From Achromobacter anxifer (GTDB lineage: Bacteria; Pseudomonadota; Gammaproteobacteria; Burkholderiales; Burkholderiaceae_B): a stretch of 64,000 bases of DNA. Each line of letters begins with the position of its first letter. The stretch's first letter is position 1. The notes below the pieces were generated by a model. That model did not search any database and was not told the origin of the DNA. It worked only from the letters and a program-made list of their open reading frames with translations. The DNA is taken from positions 240,358 through 304,357 of the forward strand of contig NZ_CAHLAR010000008.1 in the NCBI RefSeq assembly GCF_903652925.1, in the 5' to 3' direction. Shown in pieces: positions 50,945-59,540 of this stretch. A program made the position numbers and the translations under genes.

Positions 50945-51523
50945 ATGACGCTGCAACAACCCCCAGCCCCTGCCATCCAGGGCCTGCACCACTTCGCCTG
51001 GCGCTGCCGCGACGCCGAGGAAACCCGGCATTTCTACGAGGACATCCTGGGCCTGCCGCTGGTGCACGTGGTCAAGGAGGAACGCGTGCCCTCCACCGGC
51101 GAGCATTGCCCCTTCGTGCACCTGTTCTTCGAGTTCGCCGACCACTCGCACATCGCCTTCTTCGACCTGGGCGACAACGGCCAGAGCCTGCCCGACCCCG
51201 CCACGCCGCGCTGGGTCAACCACTTCGCCATGGAGATCCGCGGCGAAGCCGAGCTGGAGCGGATGCGCCAGCGCCTGCAATCCCACGGCGTTGAGGTGGT
51301 GGGGCCGACCGACCACCACTTCATCCGCTCGATCTATTTCTTCGACCCCAACGGCATCCGGCTCGAACTGACCGTGCGCCTGCCGGTGGCCGACTACGTG
51401 GCCCGCAAGCGCCGCAGCGCCCACGAGGAACTGGCCGCCTGGAGCCGCGACAAGGCCGCCGGCCTGCTGCCCGGCGCCACCGGCACCAGCAGCCAGCAGC
51501 GCCGCGAAGCGCACGCCGGCTGA
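50945..51523 (+). CDS. VOC-superfamily protein (glyoxalase/extradiol dioxygenase fold)
   Basis: A 192-residue vicinal oxygen chelate protein. I start at 50945 because AAGGAG lies nine bases before; an ATG at 50924 overlaps the previous stop. It has the metal-binding pattern: His15/His16 in GLHHFAWRC, a second His (NHFAMEI) and a Glu in IRLELTV. The fold includes glyoxalase I, fosfomycin-resistance enzymes and type I extradiol dioxygenases, so it could be a metal-dependent ring-cleaving or isomerising enzyme in this pathway. Confidence 0.82.
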   Translation: MTLQQPPAPAIQGLHHFAWRCRDAEETRHFYEDILGLPLVHVVKEERVPSTGEHCPFVHLFFEFADHSHIAFFDLGDNGQSLPDPATPRWVNHFAMEIRGEAELERMRQRLQSHGVEVVGPTDHHFIRSIYFFDPNGIRLELTVRLPVADYVARKRRSAHEELAAWSRDKAAGLLPGATGTSSQQRREAHAG

Positions 51524-51556
51524 GCCTCTCCATCACTTACCCAGACTAGGAACATC

Positions 51557-52516
51557 ATGAGCAAACCCTTCGCCTCCCAGGCCGACCTGGCGGAAAAGAA
51601 AATCTCCTTCGAACGCCTGTCCGAGAACGCCTACGCCTACGTGGCCGACGGCGATCCCAATTCGGGCGTGATCATCGGCGACGACGGCGTGATGGTGGTC
51701 GACGCGACCGCCACCCCCGCCATGGCCCAGGGCCTGATACGCGCCATCCGCGGCGTCACCGACAAGCCCATCCGCCACGTGGCCCTGACCCACTACCACG
51801 CCGTGCGAGTGCTGGGCGCCTCGGCCTTCGCCGCCGAAGGCGCGGTGAACGTCTTCGCCAGCCGCGGCACCCACGAACTCATCGTGGAGCGCGGCCAGGC
51901 CGACATGGATTCGGAGATCGGCCGCTTCCCGCGTCTGTTCCAGTCCGCCGAGGGCATCCCCGGACTGACCTGGCCCACCGTGGTGTTCGAGCGCGAGCTG
52001 ACCGTATTCCTGGGCGATCTCGAAGTGCGCATGATGCACCTGGGCGCGGGCCACACCCGCGGCGATTCCATCGTCTGGATTCCTTCCCAGGGCATCTGTT
52101 TCTCGGGCGACCTGGTGGAGTTCAACGCGGGCGTCTACACCGGCGACGCCTATCTGGCCGACTGGCCCGCCACGCTGGACGCGCTGCAGGCGCTGCAGCC
52201 GCGCCAGATGGTGCCCGGCCGCGGCCCCGCGCTGAACACGCCAGAAGCCTGCCGCGAAGCCATCGGCTACACGCGGCGCTGGGTCGAAACCCTGTACGGC
52301 TGCGCGCGCCAGGGCGTGGAGCAAGGCAAGGGCCTGAAGCAGGTCTATGAAGACACGCGCCGCGTGATGGACCCGGAGTTCGGCCACGTCGTCATCTACG
52401 AGCACGCCATTCCCTTCGACGTCTCGCGCGCCTTCGACGAAGCCAGCGGCATCGCCGAGCCGCGCGTCTGGACCGCCCAGCGCGACCGCGAGATGTGGGC
52501 CGAGCTCACCGCCTGA
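51557..52516 (+). CDS. Metallo-beta-lactamase-fold protein with altered metal motif
   Basis: A 319-residue MBL-fold protein. The motif normally written HxHxDH reads His79-Tyr-His81-Ala-Val83-Arg84, so the Asp and last His are replaced. Other ligands look intact: His166 (GAGHTRGD) and Asp185 (SGDLVE). Such THYHAVRVLGA sequences occur in a recognisable subfamily, so this looks like a conserved trait and not a mutation. One metal site is probably lost or reorganised. Role is likely hydrolytic or a lactone/thioester step in the pathway, which is inferred from context. Confidence 0.82.
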   Translation: MSKPFASQADLAEKKISFERLSENAYAYVADGDPNSGVIIGDDGVMVVDATATPAMAQGLIRAIRGVTDKPIRHVALTHYHAVRVLGASAFAAEGAVNVFASRGTHELIVERGQADMDSEIGRFPRLFQSAEGIPGLTWPTVVFERELTVFLGDLEVRMMHLGAGHTRGDSIVWIPSQGICFSGDLVEFNAGVYTGDAYLADWPATLDALQALQPRQMVPGRGPALNTPEACREAIGYTRRWVETLYGCARQGVEQGKGLKQVYEDTRRVMDPEFGHVVIYEHAIPFDVSRAFDEASGIAEPRVWTAQRDREMWAELTA

Positions 52517-52580
52517 TTCCATACGCCCCACACACCATGGGCCCGGCAGGGCCTCCCCATCCGCTACGGAGCACCTGAAC

Positions 52581-53615
52581 ATGAAACTCGCCACCCTGAC
52601 GAATGGCGCCCGCGACGGCGCGCTGGCCGTCGTGAACCGCGACCTGACGCGCATGCGCGCCGTGCCGCACATCGCCGCGACCCTGCAGACCGCGCTGGAC
52701 GACTGGGCCCGCGCCGCGCCCCTGCTGCAAGCCGAGTACGAGGCCCTGAACGCCGGCGACGGCGCCAGCCACCCCTTCGATCCGGCCCGCTGCGCCGCGC
52801 CCCTGCCGCGCGCCTACCAGTGGCTGGACGCCTCGGCCTACCTCAATCACGTGGACCTGACGCGGCGCGCCCGCGGCGGCGAAATGCCGCCCTCGTTCCT
52901 GACGGATCCGCTGATGTACCAGGGCGCGTCCGACGACTTCATGGGCCCGTGCGAGGACATCACCGCCGCCAGCGAGGAGCTGGGCGTGGACCTGGAAGCG
53001 GAGATCGTGGTGATAACTGACGACGTGCCGCTGGGCGTGGACGCGGACTCGGCGCTGGACCATGTGGTCCTGCTGGGCCTGGTCAACGACGTGACCCTGC
53101 GCAACGTGGTCTTGCCCGAGCTGTCCAAGGGCTTCGGCTTCCTGCAAGGCAAGCCGGCTTCGGCCCTGTCGCCCGTGCTGGTCACGCCCGACGAGCTGGC
53201 GCCCTACTGGCGCGGCGGCAAGCTGCACCGCGCCATGCAGGTGTGGCTCAACGGCAGGCAGATCGGCCAGCCCCAGGCGGGCGAGGAAATGCAATTCCAC
53301 TTCGGCGAGCTGATCGCGCACGCGGCCCGCACGCGCCGCCTGGGCGCCGGCACGCTGGTCGGCAGCGGCACGATCTCCAACGCCAGCGACGCCGCCGGCG
53401 TGTGCTGCCTGGTCGAGGCGCGGGTGCGCGAGAAACTGCGCGACGGCGAAATGCGCACGCCCTTCCTCAAGCACGGCGACCGCGTGCGCATCGGCATGCG
53501 CGACGATGCCGGCCACAGCCTGTTCGGCGACATCGACCAGCAGGTGCGGATTCCGGGCACGCGTCCCATGCCGCGCGCCGCCTCGGCCAGCTCGCCCGAA
53601 ACCGCCGCCGCCTGA
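52581..53615 (+). CDS. Fumarylacetoacetate hydrolase-family protein
   Basis: A 344-residue FAH-superfamily enzyme. The catalytic core (about 120-320) carries EDITAASEELGVDLEAEIVVITDD (metal-binding acidic residues), LVNDVTLRNVV and the GSGTISN motif. FAH enzymes hydrolyse C-C bonds of fumarylacetoacetate, fumarylpyruvate or related 2,4-dioxo acids. It is paired with the isomerase that supplies such substrates, so this is probably the fumarate-releasing step. Confidence 0.9.
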   Translation: MKLATLTNGARDGALAVVNRDLTRMRAVPHIAATLQTALDDWARAAPLLQAEYEALNAGDGASHPFDPARCAAPLPRAYQWLDASAYLNHVDLTRRARGGEMPPSFLTDPLMYQGASDDFMGPCEDITAASEELGVDLEAEIVVITDDVPLGVDADSALDHVVLLGLVNDVTLRNVVLPELSKGFGFLQGKPASALSPVLVTPDELAPYWRGGKLHRAMQVWLNGRQIGQPQAGEEMQFHFGELIAHAARTRRLGAGTLVGSGTISNASDAAGVCCLVEARVREKLRDGEMRTPFLKHGDRVRIGMRDDAGHSLFGDIDQQVRIPGTRPMPRAASASSPETAAA

Positions 53616-53627
53616 TCGGAGAGCGCC

Positions 53628-54296
53628 ATGGCCGACACGTCCCCCCTCATCCTGCACAGCTACTGGCGCAGTTCGGCGGCCTACCGGGTCCGCCTCGCCC
53701 TGGCCTTGAAGGGCCTGCCGTACCGGCAGGTCAACTGGCACATGGTCAAGGGCGAACACCAGCAGCCCGCCTACCGCTCGCTGGCGCCGTTCGGCCTGGT
53801 GCCCATGCTCGAAATCGACGGCCTGCGCCTGCAGCAGTCGCTGGCCATCATCGAGTACCTGGAGGAACGCCGTCCCGGCGCGCCGCTGCTGCCGGCCGAT
53901 CCGGGCCTGCGGGCGCAGGCCCGCGCCCTGGCGCAGCTGATCGCCTGCGAAGTGCATCCGCTCAACAACCTGCGCGCGCTCAAGCGGCTGCGCGCGCAGT
54001 TCGGCGCGGACGACGAACAGGTCCAGGACTGGTACCGCCACTGGTGCGCGGAGGGCTTCAACGCCTTCGAGGCCGCGCTGCCCGAGGCGCAGCCCGGCGG
54101 CTATGCGCTGGGCGACGCGCCCTCGCTGGTCGAGTGCTACCTGATACCCCAGGTCTACAACGCCTTGCGCTACGGCGCGGACCTGGCGCCCTTCGGGCGG
54201 GTCCGCGCCATCGTGCAAGCCTGCTCCGGCCTGCCCGCCTTCGACGCGGCCCGGCCTGAGAACCAGCCCGACGCGCCGCAAAGCGCCGCGGCCTAG
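53628..54296 (+). CDS. maiA: Maleylacetoacetate/maleylpyruvate isomerase (zeta-class GST)
   Basis: A 222-residue glutathione S-transferase fold protein. SYWRSSAAYRVRLALALKGL at residues 9-28 matches the zeta signature with active-site Ser near 13-15; QQSLAIIEYLEERRP binds glutathione, and LVECYLIPQVYNALRYG is the C-terminal helix. It converts cis to trans double bonds in maleylacetoacetate or maleylpyruvate. Its TAG stop lies within the CTAGGGCCTGTTCA element. Confidence 0.92.
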   Translation: MADTSPLILHSYWRSSAAYRVRLALALKGLPYRQVNWHMVKGEHQQPAYRSLAPFGLVPMLEIDGLRLQQSLAIIEYLEERRPGAPLLPADPGLRAQARALAQLIACEVHPLNNLRALKRLRAQFGADDEQVQDWYRHWCAEGFNAFEAALPEAQPGGYALGDAPSLVECYLIPQVYNALRYGADLAPFGRVRAIVQACSGLPAFDAARPENQPDAPQSAAA

Positions 54297-54306
54297 GGCC
54301 TGTTCA
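54293..54306. repeat. CTAGGGCCTGTTCA element at the isomerase stop codon
   Basis: The 14-mer supplies the TAG stop of the isomerase gene, as it does for MscS at 44096-44109. No partner arm is seen here. Likely a dispersed repeat. Confidence 0.5.
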
Positions 54307-54338
54307 GCAGAACCGCCGCATCCCCCACGGAGACAAAC

Positions 54339-55694
54339 ATGCAGACAGAAATCCCCGCCGACGGCGCCGCCGTCGCGCCCGCCGGCGCATCCCGCAAGTC
54401 CGGCCCGCTGGTCAGCGCCGACGACCGCAAGGTGCTGGCCGCCACGCTGGTCGGCTCGGCCATCGAGTGGTACGACTACTTCATCTACGTCCAGGCCGCC
54501 GGCCTGGTGCTGGGCTCGCTGTTCTTCGCGCCCTTCACCCAGGAGAACCCGGAGCTGTCGCTGATCCTGTCGTTCGCGACGGTGGGCGTGGCCTTTCTCT
54601 TCCGGCCCCTTGGCGCCATCATCTGCGGTCACCTGGGCGACCGCTACGGCCGCAAGCGGGTGCTGGCGGCCACGCTCATCCTGATGGGCGTCTCCACCGC
54701 GCTGATCGGCGTGCTGCCCACCTATGCGCAGATCGGCGTCTGGGCGCCGGTGATGCTGGTGACGCTGCGCGTGCTGCAAGGCTTTTCGGCCGGCGGCGAA
54801 TGGGGCGGCGCGGCGCTCATGGCGGTCGAGCACGCGCCGCAGGACCGGCGCTCGCTGTTCGGCGCCTTCCCGCAGATCGGCGTGCCGCTGGGCATGATCG
54901 TCGCCACCGGCGTGCTGTGGTGCATTACCTCCCTGGTCGGCGCCGACAACTTCCTGGCCTGGGGCTGGCGCGTGTCCTTCCTGCTGTCCATCGCGCTCAT
55001 CATCGTCGGCGTCTTCATCCGCCGCGCCGTCGAGGAATCGCCGGTGTTCCTGCAGATGCAGTCGCGCCGCAGCCATTCCTCGGCGCCGCTGGGCACCTTG
55101 CTGCGCAAGCATCCGCGCCAGATCCTGCTGACCACGCTGATCTTCGTGGGCAACAGCACGGCGGGCTATCTGCTGGTGGGCTTCTTCATCAGCTACGGCA
55201 GCCGCGCCCTGCACATGCCGGCGCAGCAGGTGCTGATGATCTGCACGCTGGCGGCGGCCTGCTGGCTGGGCACCACGCTGCTGGGCGGCTGGCTGGGCGA
55301 CCGCATCGGCCGCGTGCGCACCTTCCAGCTGGGTTACGTGCTGCTGGCGCTGTGGGCGGTGCCGATGTGGTCCTTCGTCGACTCCGGCGACGTCGCGCAG
55401 TTCGCCTTCGCCCTGGCCGTGCTGTCGGTGCCGCTGGGACTGACCTATGGTCCCCAGGCCGCGCTGTACGCCGAGATGTTCCCGGCGGACGTGCGCTACT
55501 CGGGCGTGTCGGCAGGCTACGCGCTGGGCTCCATCCTGGGCGGCGCCTTCGCCGCCATGATCGCGCAGTCCATCATCACGGCCACCGGCCAGTCCTGGCA
55601 CATCGGCGTCTACGTCATCGTCATGGCCGCGGTGTCCTTCGTGGCGGTAAGTCTGGTCAAGGACCGTCCCGGCATCACGCTGCACGCCGAGTGA
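54339..55694 (+). CDS. MFS transporter, metabolite:H+ symporter (MHS) family
   Basis: A 451-residue polytopic transporter of the MHS family (ProP/KgtP/ShiA type). GHLGDRYGRKRVLAATLILMG near residue 89 is the loop 2-3 signature, and the interior QGFSAGGEWGGAALMAVEH matches loop 4-5 of MHS proteins. It probably imports the aromatic or organic-acid substrate of the operon. Confidence 0.9.
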   Translation: MQTEIPADGAAVAPAGASRKSGPLVSADDRKVLAATLVGSAIEWYDYFIYVQAAGLVLGSLFFAPFTQENPELSLILSFATVGVAFLFRPLGAIICGHLGDRYGRKRVLAATLILMGVSTALIGVLPTYAQIGVWAPVMLVTLRVLQGFSAGGEWGGAALMAVEHAPQDRRSLFGAFPQIGVPLGMIVATGVLWCITSLVGADNFLAWGWRVSFLLSIALIIVGVFIRRAVEESPVFLQMQSRRSHSSAPLGTLLRKHPRQILLTTLIFVGNSTAGYLLVGFFISYGSRALHMPAQQVLMICTLAAACWLGTTLLGGWLGDRIGRVRTFQLGYVLLALWAVPMWSFVDSGDVAQFAFALAVLSVPLGLTYGPQAALYAEMFPADVRYSGVSAGYALGSILGGAFAAMIAQSIITATGQSWHIGVYVIVMAAVSFVAVSLVKDRPGITLHAE

Positions 55695-55732
55695 ACCCGC
55701 CCCTTTCCACCCATTGGAGGACCACGCACGCC

Positions 55733-57286
55733 ATGAGCACCCGCATCCGCCAGGACGACCTGATCGAATCCATCGCCAGCGCGCTGCAGTACATCAGCCA
55801 TTACCACCCGGCCGACTACATCGCGCACCTGGCTCGGGCCTACGAACGCGAGGCCAGCGCGCCGGCCCGCGACGCCATGGCGCAAATCCTGGCCAGCTCG
55901 CGCATGGCGGCCATCGGCCGGCGTCCGATCTGCCAGGACACGGGCATCGTCAACGTGTTCCTGGAGGTCGGCATGGACGTGCGCTGGGAGGGTTTCGACG
56001 GCAGCCTGGAGGATGCGGTCAATGCCGGCGTGCGGCGCGCCTACCTGGATCCGGACAATCCGCTGCGGGCCTCGGTGGTGGCGGATCCGCTGTTCGGGCG
56101 CGGCAACACCCGCGACAACACGCCGGCCGTCATCAGCATGCGGATCGTGCCGGGCGCCAGCGTGGCGGTCACGGTGGCGGCCAAGGGCGGCGGCTCGGAA
56201 AACAAGGCAAGGCTGGCGATGCTGAATCCGGCCGACAGCATCGTCGACTGGGTGCTGGCGCAGATACCCGCCATGGGTGCCGGCTGGTGTCCGCCCGGCA
56301 TGCTGGGCATAGGCGTGGGCGGCACCGCCGAGAAGGCGGTAATGCTGGCCAAGGAAAGCCTGATGCAGCCGCTGGACATGCACGACTTGCAGGACCGGGC
56401 GCGGCGCGGCGCAACGCTGGCGCCCGGGGACGCGCTGCGGCTGGAGCTGCACGAGCGCGTCAACGCGCTGGGCGTGGGCGCGCAGGGACTGGGCGGCCTC
56501 ACCACCGTGCTGGACGTGAAGATCAAGACCTATCCCACGCACGCGGCCGCCAAGCCCATCGCGCTGATTCCCAATTGCGCGGCCACCCGCCATGCCCGCT
56601 TCGTGCTGGACGGATCCGGCCCCGCGCACCTGGAACCGCCCTCGCTGGATCTCTGGCCCGACCTCGGCGCAGAGCGCGGCGCCAAGGCCGGCCGGCGCGT
56701 GAACCTCGATGCCCTCACCCGCGAGGAAGTCACGTCATGGCGCGCCGGGGAAACGCTGCTGCTCAACGGCCGCATGCTGACCGGGCGCGATGCCGCCCAC
56801 CAGCGCATCCGGGAAATGCTGGCGCGGGGCGAACCCCTGCCCGCCGATTTCCGCGGCCGCGCCATCTATTACGTGGGTCCGGTGGACGCGGTGCGCGACG
56901 AAGCCGTGGGTCCTGCCGGCCCCACCACATCGACCCGCATGGATGGCTACACCGACATGATGCTGGAGCGCACCGGCCTGCTCGCGATGATAGGCAAGGC
57001 CGAGCGCGGCCCGGACGCGGTCGAGGCGATCCGGCGCCACCGGGCCGCCTACCTGATCGCCGTGGGTGGCGCGGCCTATCTGGTATCCCGCGCCATCCGC
57101 AGCGCCCGCGTCGTCGCCTTCGAGGACCTGGGCATGGAAGCGATCCACGAGTTCGAAGTCACCGACATGCCCGTGACCGTCGCCGTGGATGCCGATGGCG
57201 GCAACCTGCATGTGTCGGGGCCCGCAAAGTGGCGCCGCGCGGTTGGAGCCCGAGAAATTCCGCTGGCTTTGGCCGGGGCTGCCTGA
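55733..57286 (+). CDS. Class I (iron-sulfur) fumarate hydratase
   Basis: A 517-residue FumA/FumB-type fumarase. The three [4Fe-4S] cysteines are predicted at Cys67 (RRPICQDTG), Cys186 (GAGWCPPG) and Cys282 (IPNCAATRH). The GGGSENKARLAMLNP segment and the C-terminal swivel domain (YVGPVDAVRDEAVGPAGPTTSTRMD) are typical. It hydrates fumarate to malate, so a dedicated copy suits a pathway that releases fumarate. The similarity to class I tartrate dehydratase leaves some substrate doubt. Last gene of the plus-strand operon. Confidence 0.92.
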   Translation: MSTRIRQDDLIESIASALQYISHYHPADYIAHLARAYEREASAPARDAMAQILASSRMAAIGRRPICQDTGIVNVFLEVGMDVRWEGFDGSLEDAVNAGVRRAYLDPDNPLRASVVADPLFGRGNTRDNTPAVISMRIVPGASVAVTVAAKGGGSENKARLAMLNPADSIVDWVLAQIPAMGAGWCPPGMLGIGVGGTAEKAVMLAKESLMQPLDMHDLQDRARRGATLAPGDALRLELHERVNALGVGAQGLGGLTTVLDVKIKTYPTHAAAKPIALIPNCAATRHARFVLDGSGPAHLEPPSLDLWPDLGAERGAKAGRRVNLDALTREEVTSWRAGETLLLNGRMLTGRDAAHQRIREMLARGEPLPADFRGRAIYYVGPVDAVRDEAVGPAGPTTSTRMDGYTDMMLERTGLLAMIGKAERGPDAVEAIRRHRAAYLIAVGGAAYLVSRAIRSARVVAFEDLGMEAIHEFEVTDMPVTVAVDADGGNLHVSGPAKWRRAVGAREIPLALAGAA

Positions 57287-57288
57287 CT

Positions 57289-58107
57289 TCAGCCCAGCTT
57301 GAATTCCACCACCGCCCCGCCGCTGCCATACAGCGGCGCATACTCCAGGACGTTGGCTCCGCGGAAGCGCTCGCCCATGGCCCCCAGCAGCCAGGACATG
57401 TGCTTGAAGCCCATTTCCGCCTTGGCTTGTCCGGCGAACTCGGGAATGAGCTGGCGCACCTGGTCCGCGTCGCCGCTTTCCAGCTGCGCCAGCATGCGGC
57501 GGTTCCATTCGTCGTCGGCCGGCGCGGTCACATGGTCCGAGTCCGGCTCCACCGGCTCGCGGAACATGGTGTTGGACAATCCCCCTATGCCGATGACCGC
57601 CACCCGCTTGTTCTGCGCGGCCGCGGCTTGCACGGCGATCCGGCTCAGTTGCTCGGTCTGCGCGTTGTCGTGATAGAGGTTGTTGGCCGCCAGCGTCACG
57701 GGCAGTTGGCCGGTGCCGAAGCCCATCAGCGTGCTGACCGTGATGGTGCCGGTGTCGATGGGAAACTGGTCGTAGTCCACGCCGCGCGCGTGGATGCCGG
57801 CCTCGCGGCAGCCCTGTATGCAGGCCTGCGCCAGGCTGGCGTCGCTGGCGATGTCGAAAGGCAGTTCACCGTACTCGTGCCAGTTCTCGTCCACGTGCAG
57901 GCCCGTGCTGCGGCCGCGGGTGATCCACAACTGGTCCAGCACCGCCATCCATTGCGTCGAATACACCAGCACCACGTCGGGCCTTGACGCCGCGAGCGCG
58001 CGGCCGGCGGCGCGCAACGCCTGGTTCAGCCGGCCCCAGGGCGCCACGTCGGCGCGCAGTTGCGGCAGCGGGCTGCCGGGGACGAGAAATGCGGAAACGA
58101 GGGTCAT
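57289..58107 (-). CDS. LigB-superfamily protein, AmnA-like (2-aminophenol dioxygenase alpha-type)
   Basis: A 272-residue member of the LigB/catalytic-subunit-B dioxygenase fold. The metal-binding His of the N-terminal motif is replaced (LVPGSPLPQ in place of APHPPH), matching non-catalytic alpha subunits such as AmnA. FNPF-like ANNLYHDN and the GGLSN motif support the fold. It lies 19 bases after the beta-type gene, and together they form a minus-strand two-gene operon convergent with the fumarase. Likely structural partner of the catalytic subunit. Confidence 0.8.
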   Translation of the reverse strand: MTLVSAFLVPGSPLPQLRADVAPWGRLNQALRAAGRALAASRPDVVLVYSTQWMAVLDQLWITRGRSTGLHVDENWHEYGELPFDIASDASLAQACIQGCREAGIHARGVDYDQFPIDTGTITVSTLMGFGTGQLPVTLAANNLYHDNAQTEQLSRIAVQAAAAQNKRVAVIGIGGLSNTMFREPVEPDSDHVTAPADDEWNRRMLAQLESGDADQVRQLIPEFAGQAKAEMGFKHMSWLLGAMGERFRGANVLEYAPLYGSGGAVVEFKLG

Positions 58108-58126
58108 GGCATGTCTCCTGGCCAGG

Positions 58127-59146
<1,020 letters not shown>

Positions 59147-59264
59147 TCAGTATCGAATCGCGGGCGGCGGCTGTCAACAAGCGGAACGCGTTCGACGGAT
59201 AGGGAGTTTCCCGAGCAGGACTGGACGTGGAACCCATGCCGCGCGGCGAGCCGGCTCCAGAAAA

Positions 59265-59290
59265 AAAGGGGCAGCTGTCGCTACCCCTTT
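59265..59290 (-). terminator. Terminator-like hairpin upstream of the dioxygenase
   Basis: On the minus strand AAAGGGG and CCCCTTT form a 7-bp stem with a 12-base loop that leads straight into TTTTTTTC-type sequence. There is no minus-strand gene upstream, so it may end antisense or leader transcription. Confidence 0.35.
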
Positions 59291-59540
59291 GAAAAGGCCC
59301 TACGAAAACCGCTGCCATCAAGGCGTGCAAGATGACCGGATTCTCGTGGCGCCGGCGTGGCTCTAGGCCAGGAACGGATTAGATCGGATTAGCCGCCGTC
59401 CGGATATCACTGAAATTGGGTATTTTGCGTGCCGGCGGCAAAGTAATTGCATGGTTGGCCACATCCGGAAACAACCCGCGCGGCGCATCCCGTTGCGGCT
59501 CCGATATCATCGCGGCTCGTTGCGTCCCCTCTGCCCGTCC

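Noticed and set aside
52506-55685. A 1059-codon open frame on the minus strand
   Set aside because: It runs antisense through the FAH, isomerase and MFS genes, is His/Arg/Gln/Gly-rich low-complexity sequence and has no family motifs. Such frames are expected in DNA with very high G+C at third positions.
54467-57286. A 939-codon plus-strand frame that would fuse an MFS-overlapping region to fumarase
   Set aside because: The first part is a frame-shifted shadow of the MFS gene; the true fumarase starts at 55733 after a GGAGG-type site.
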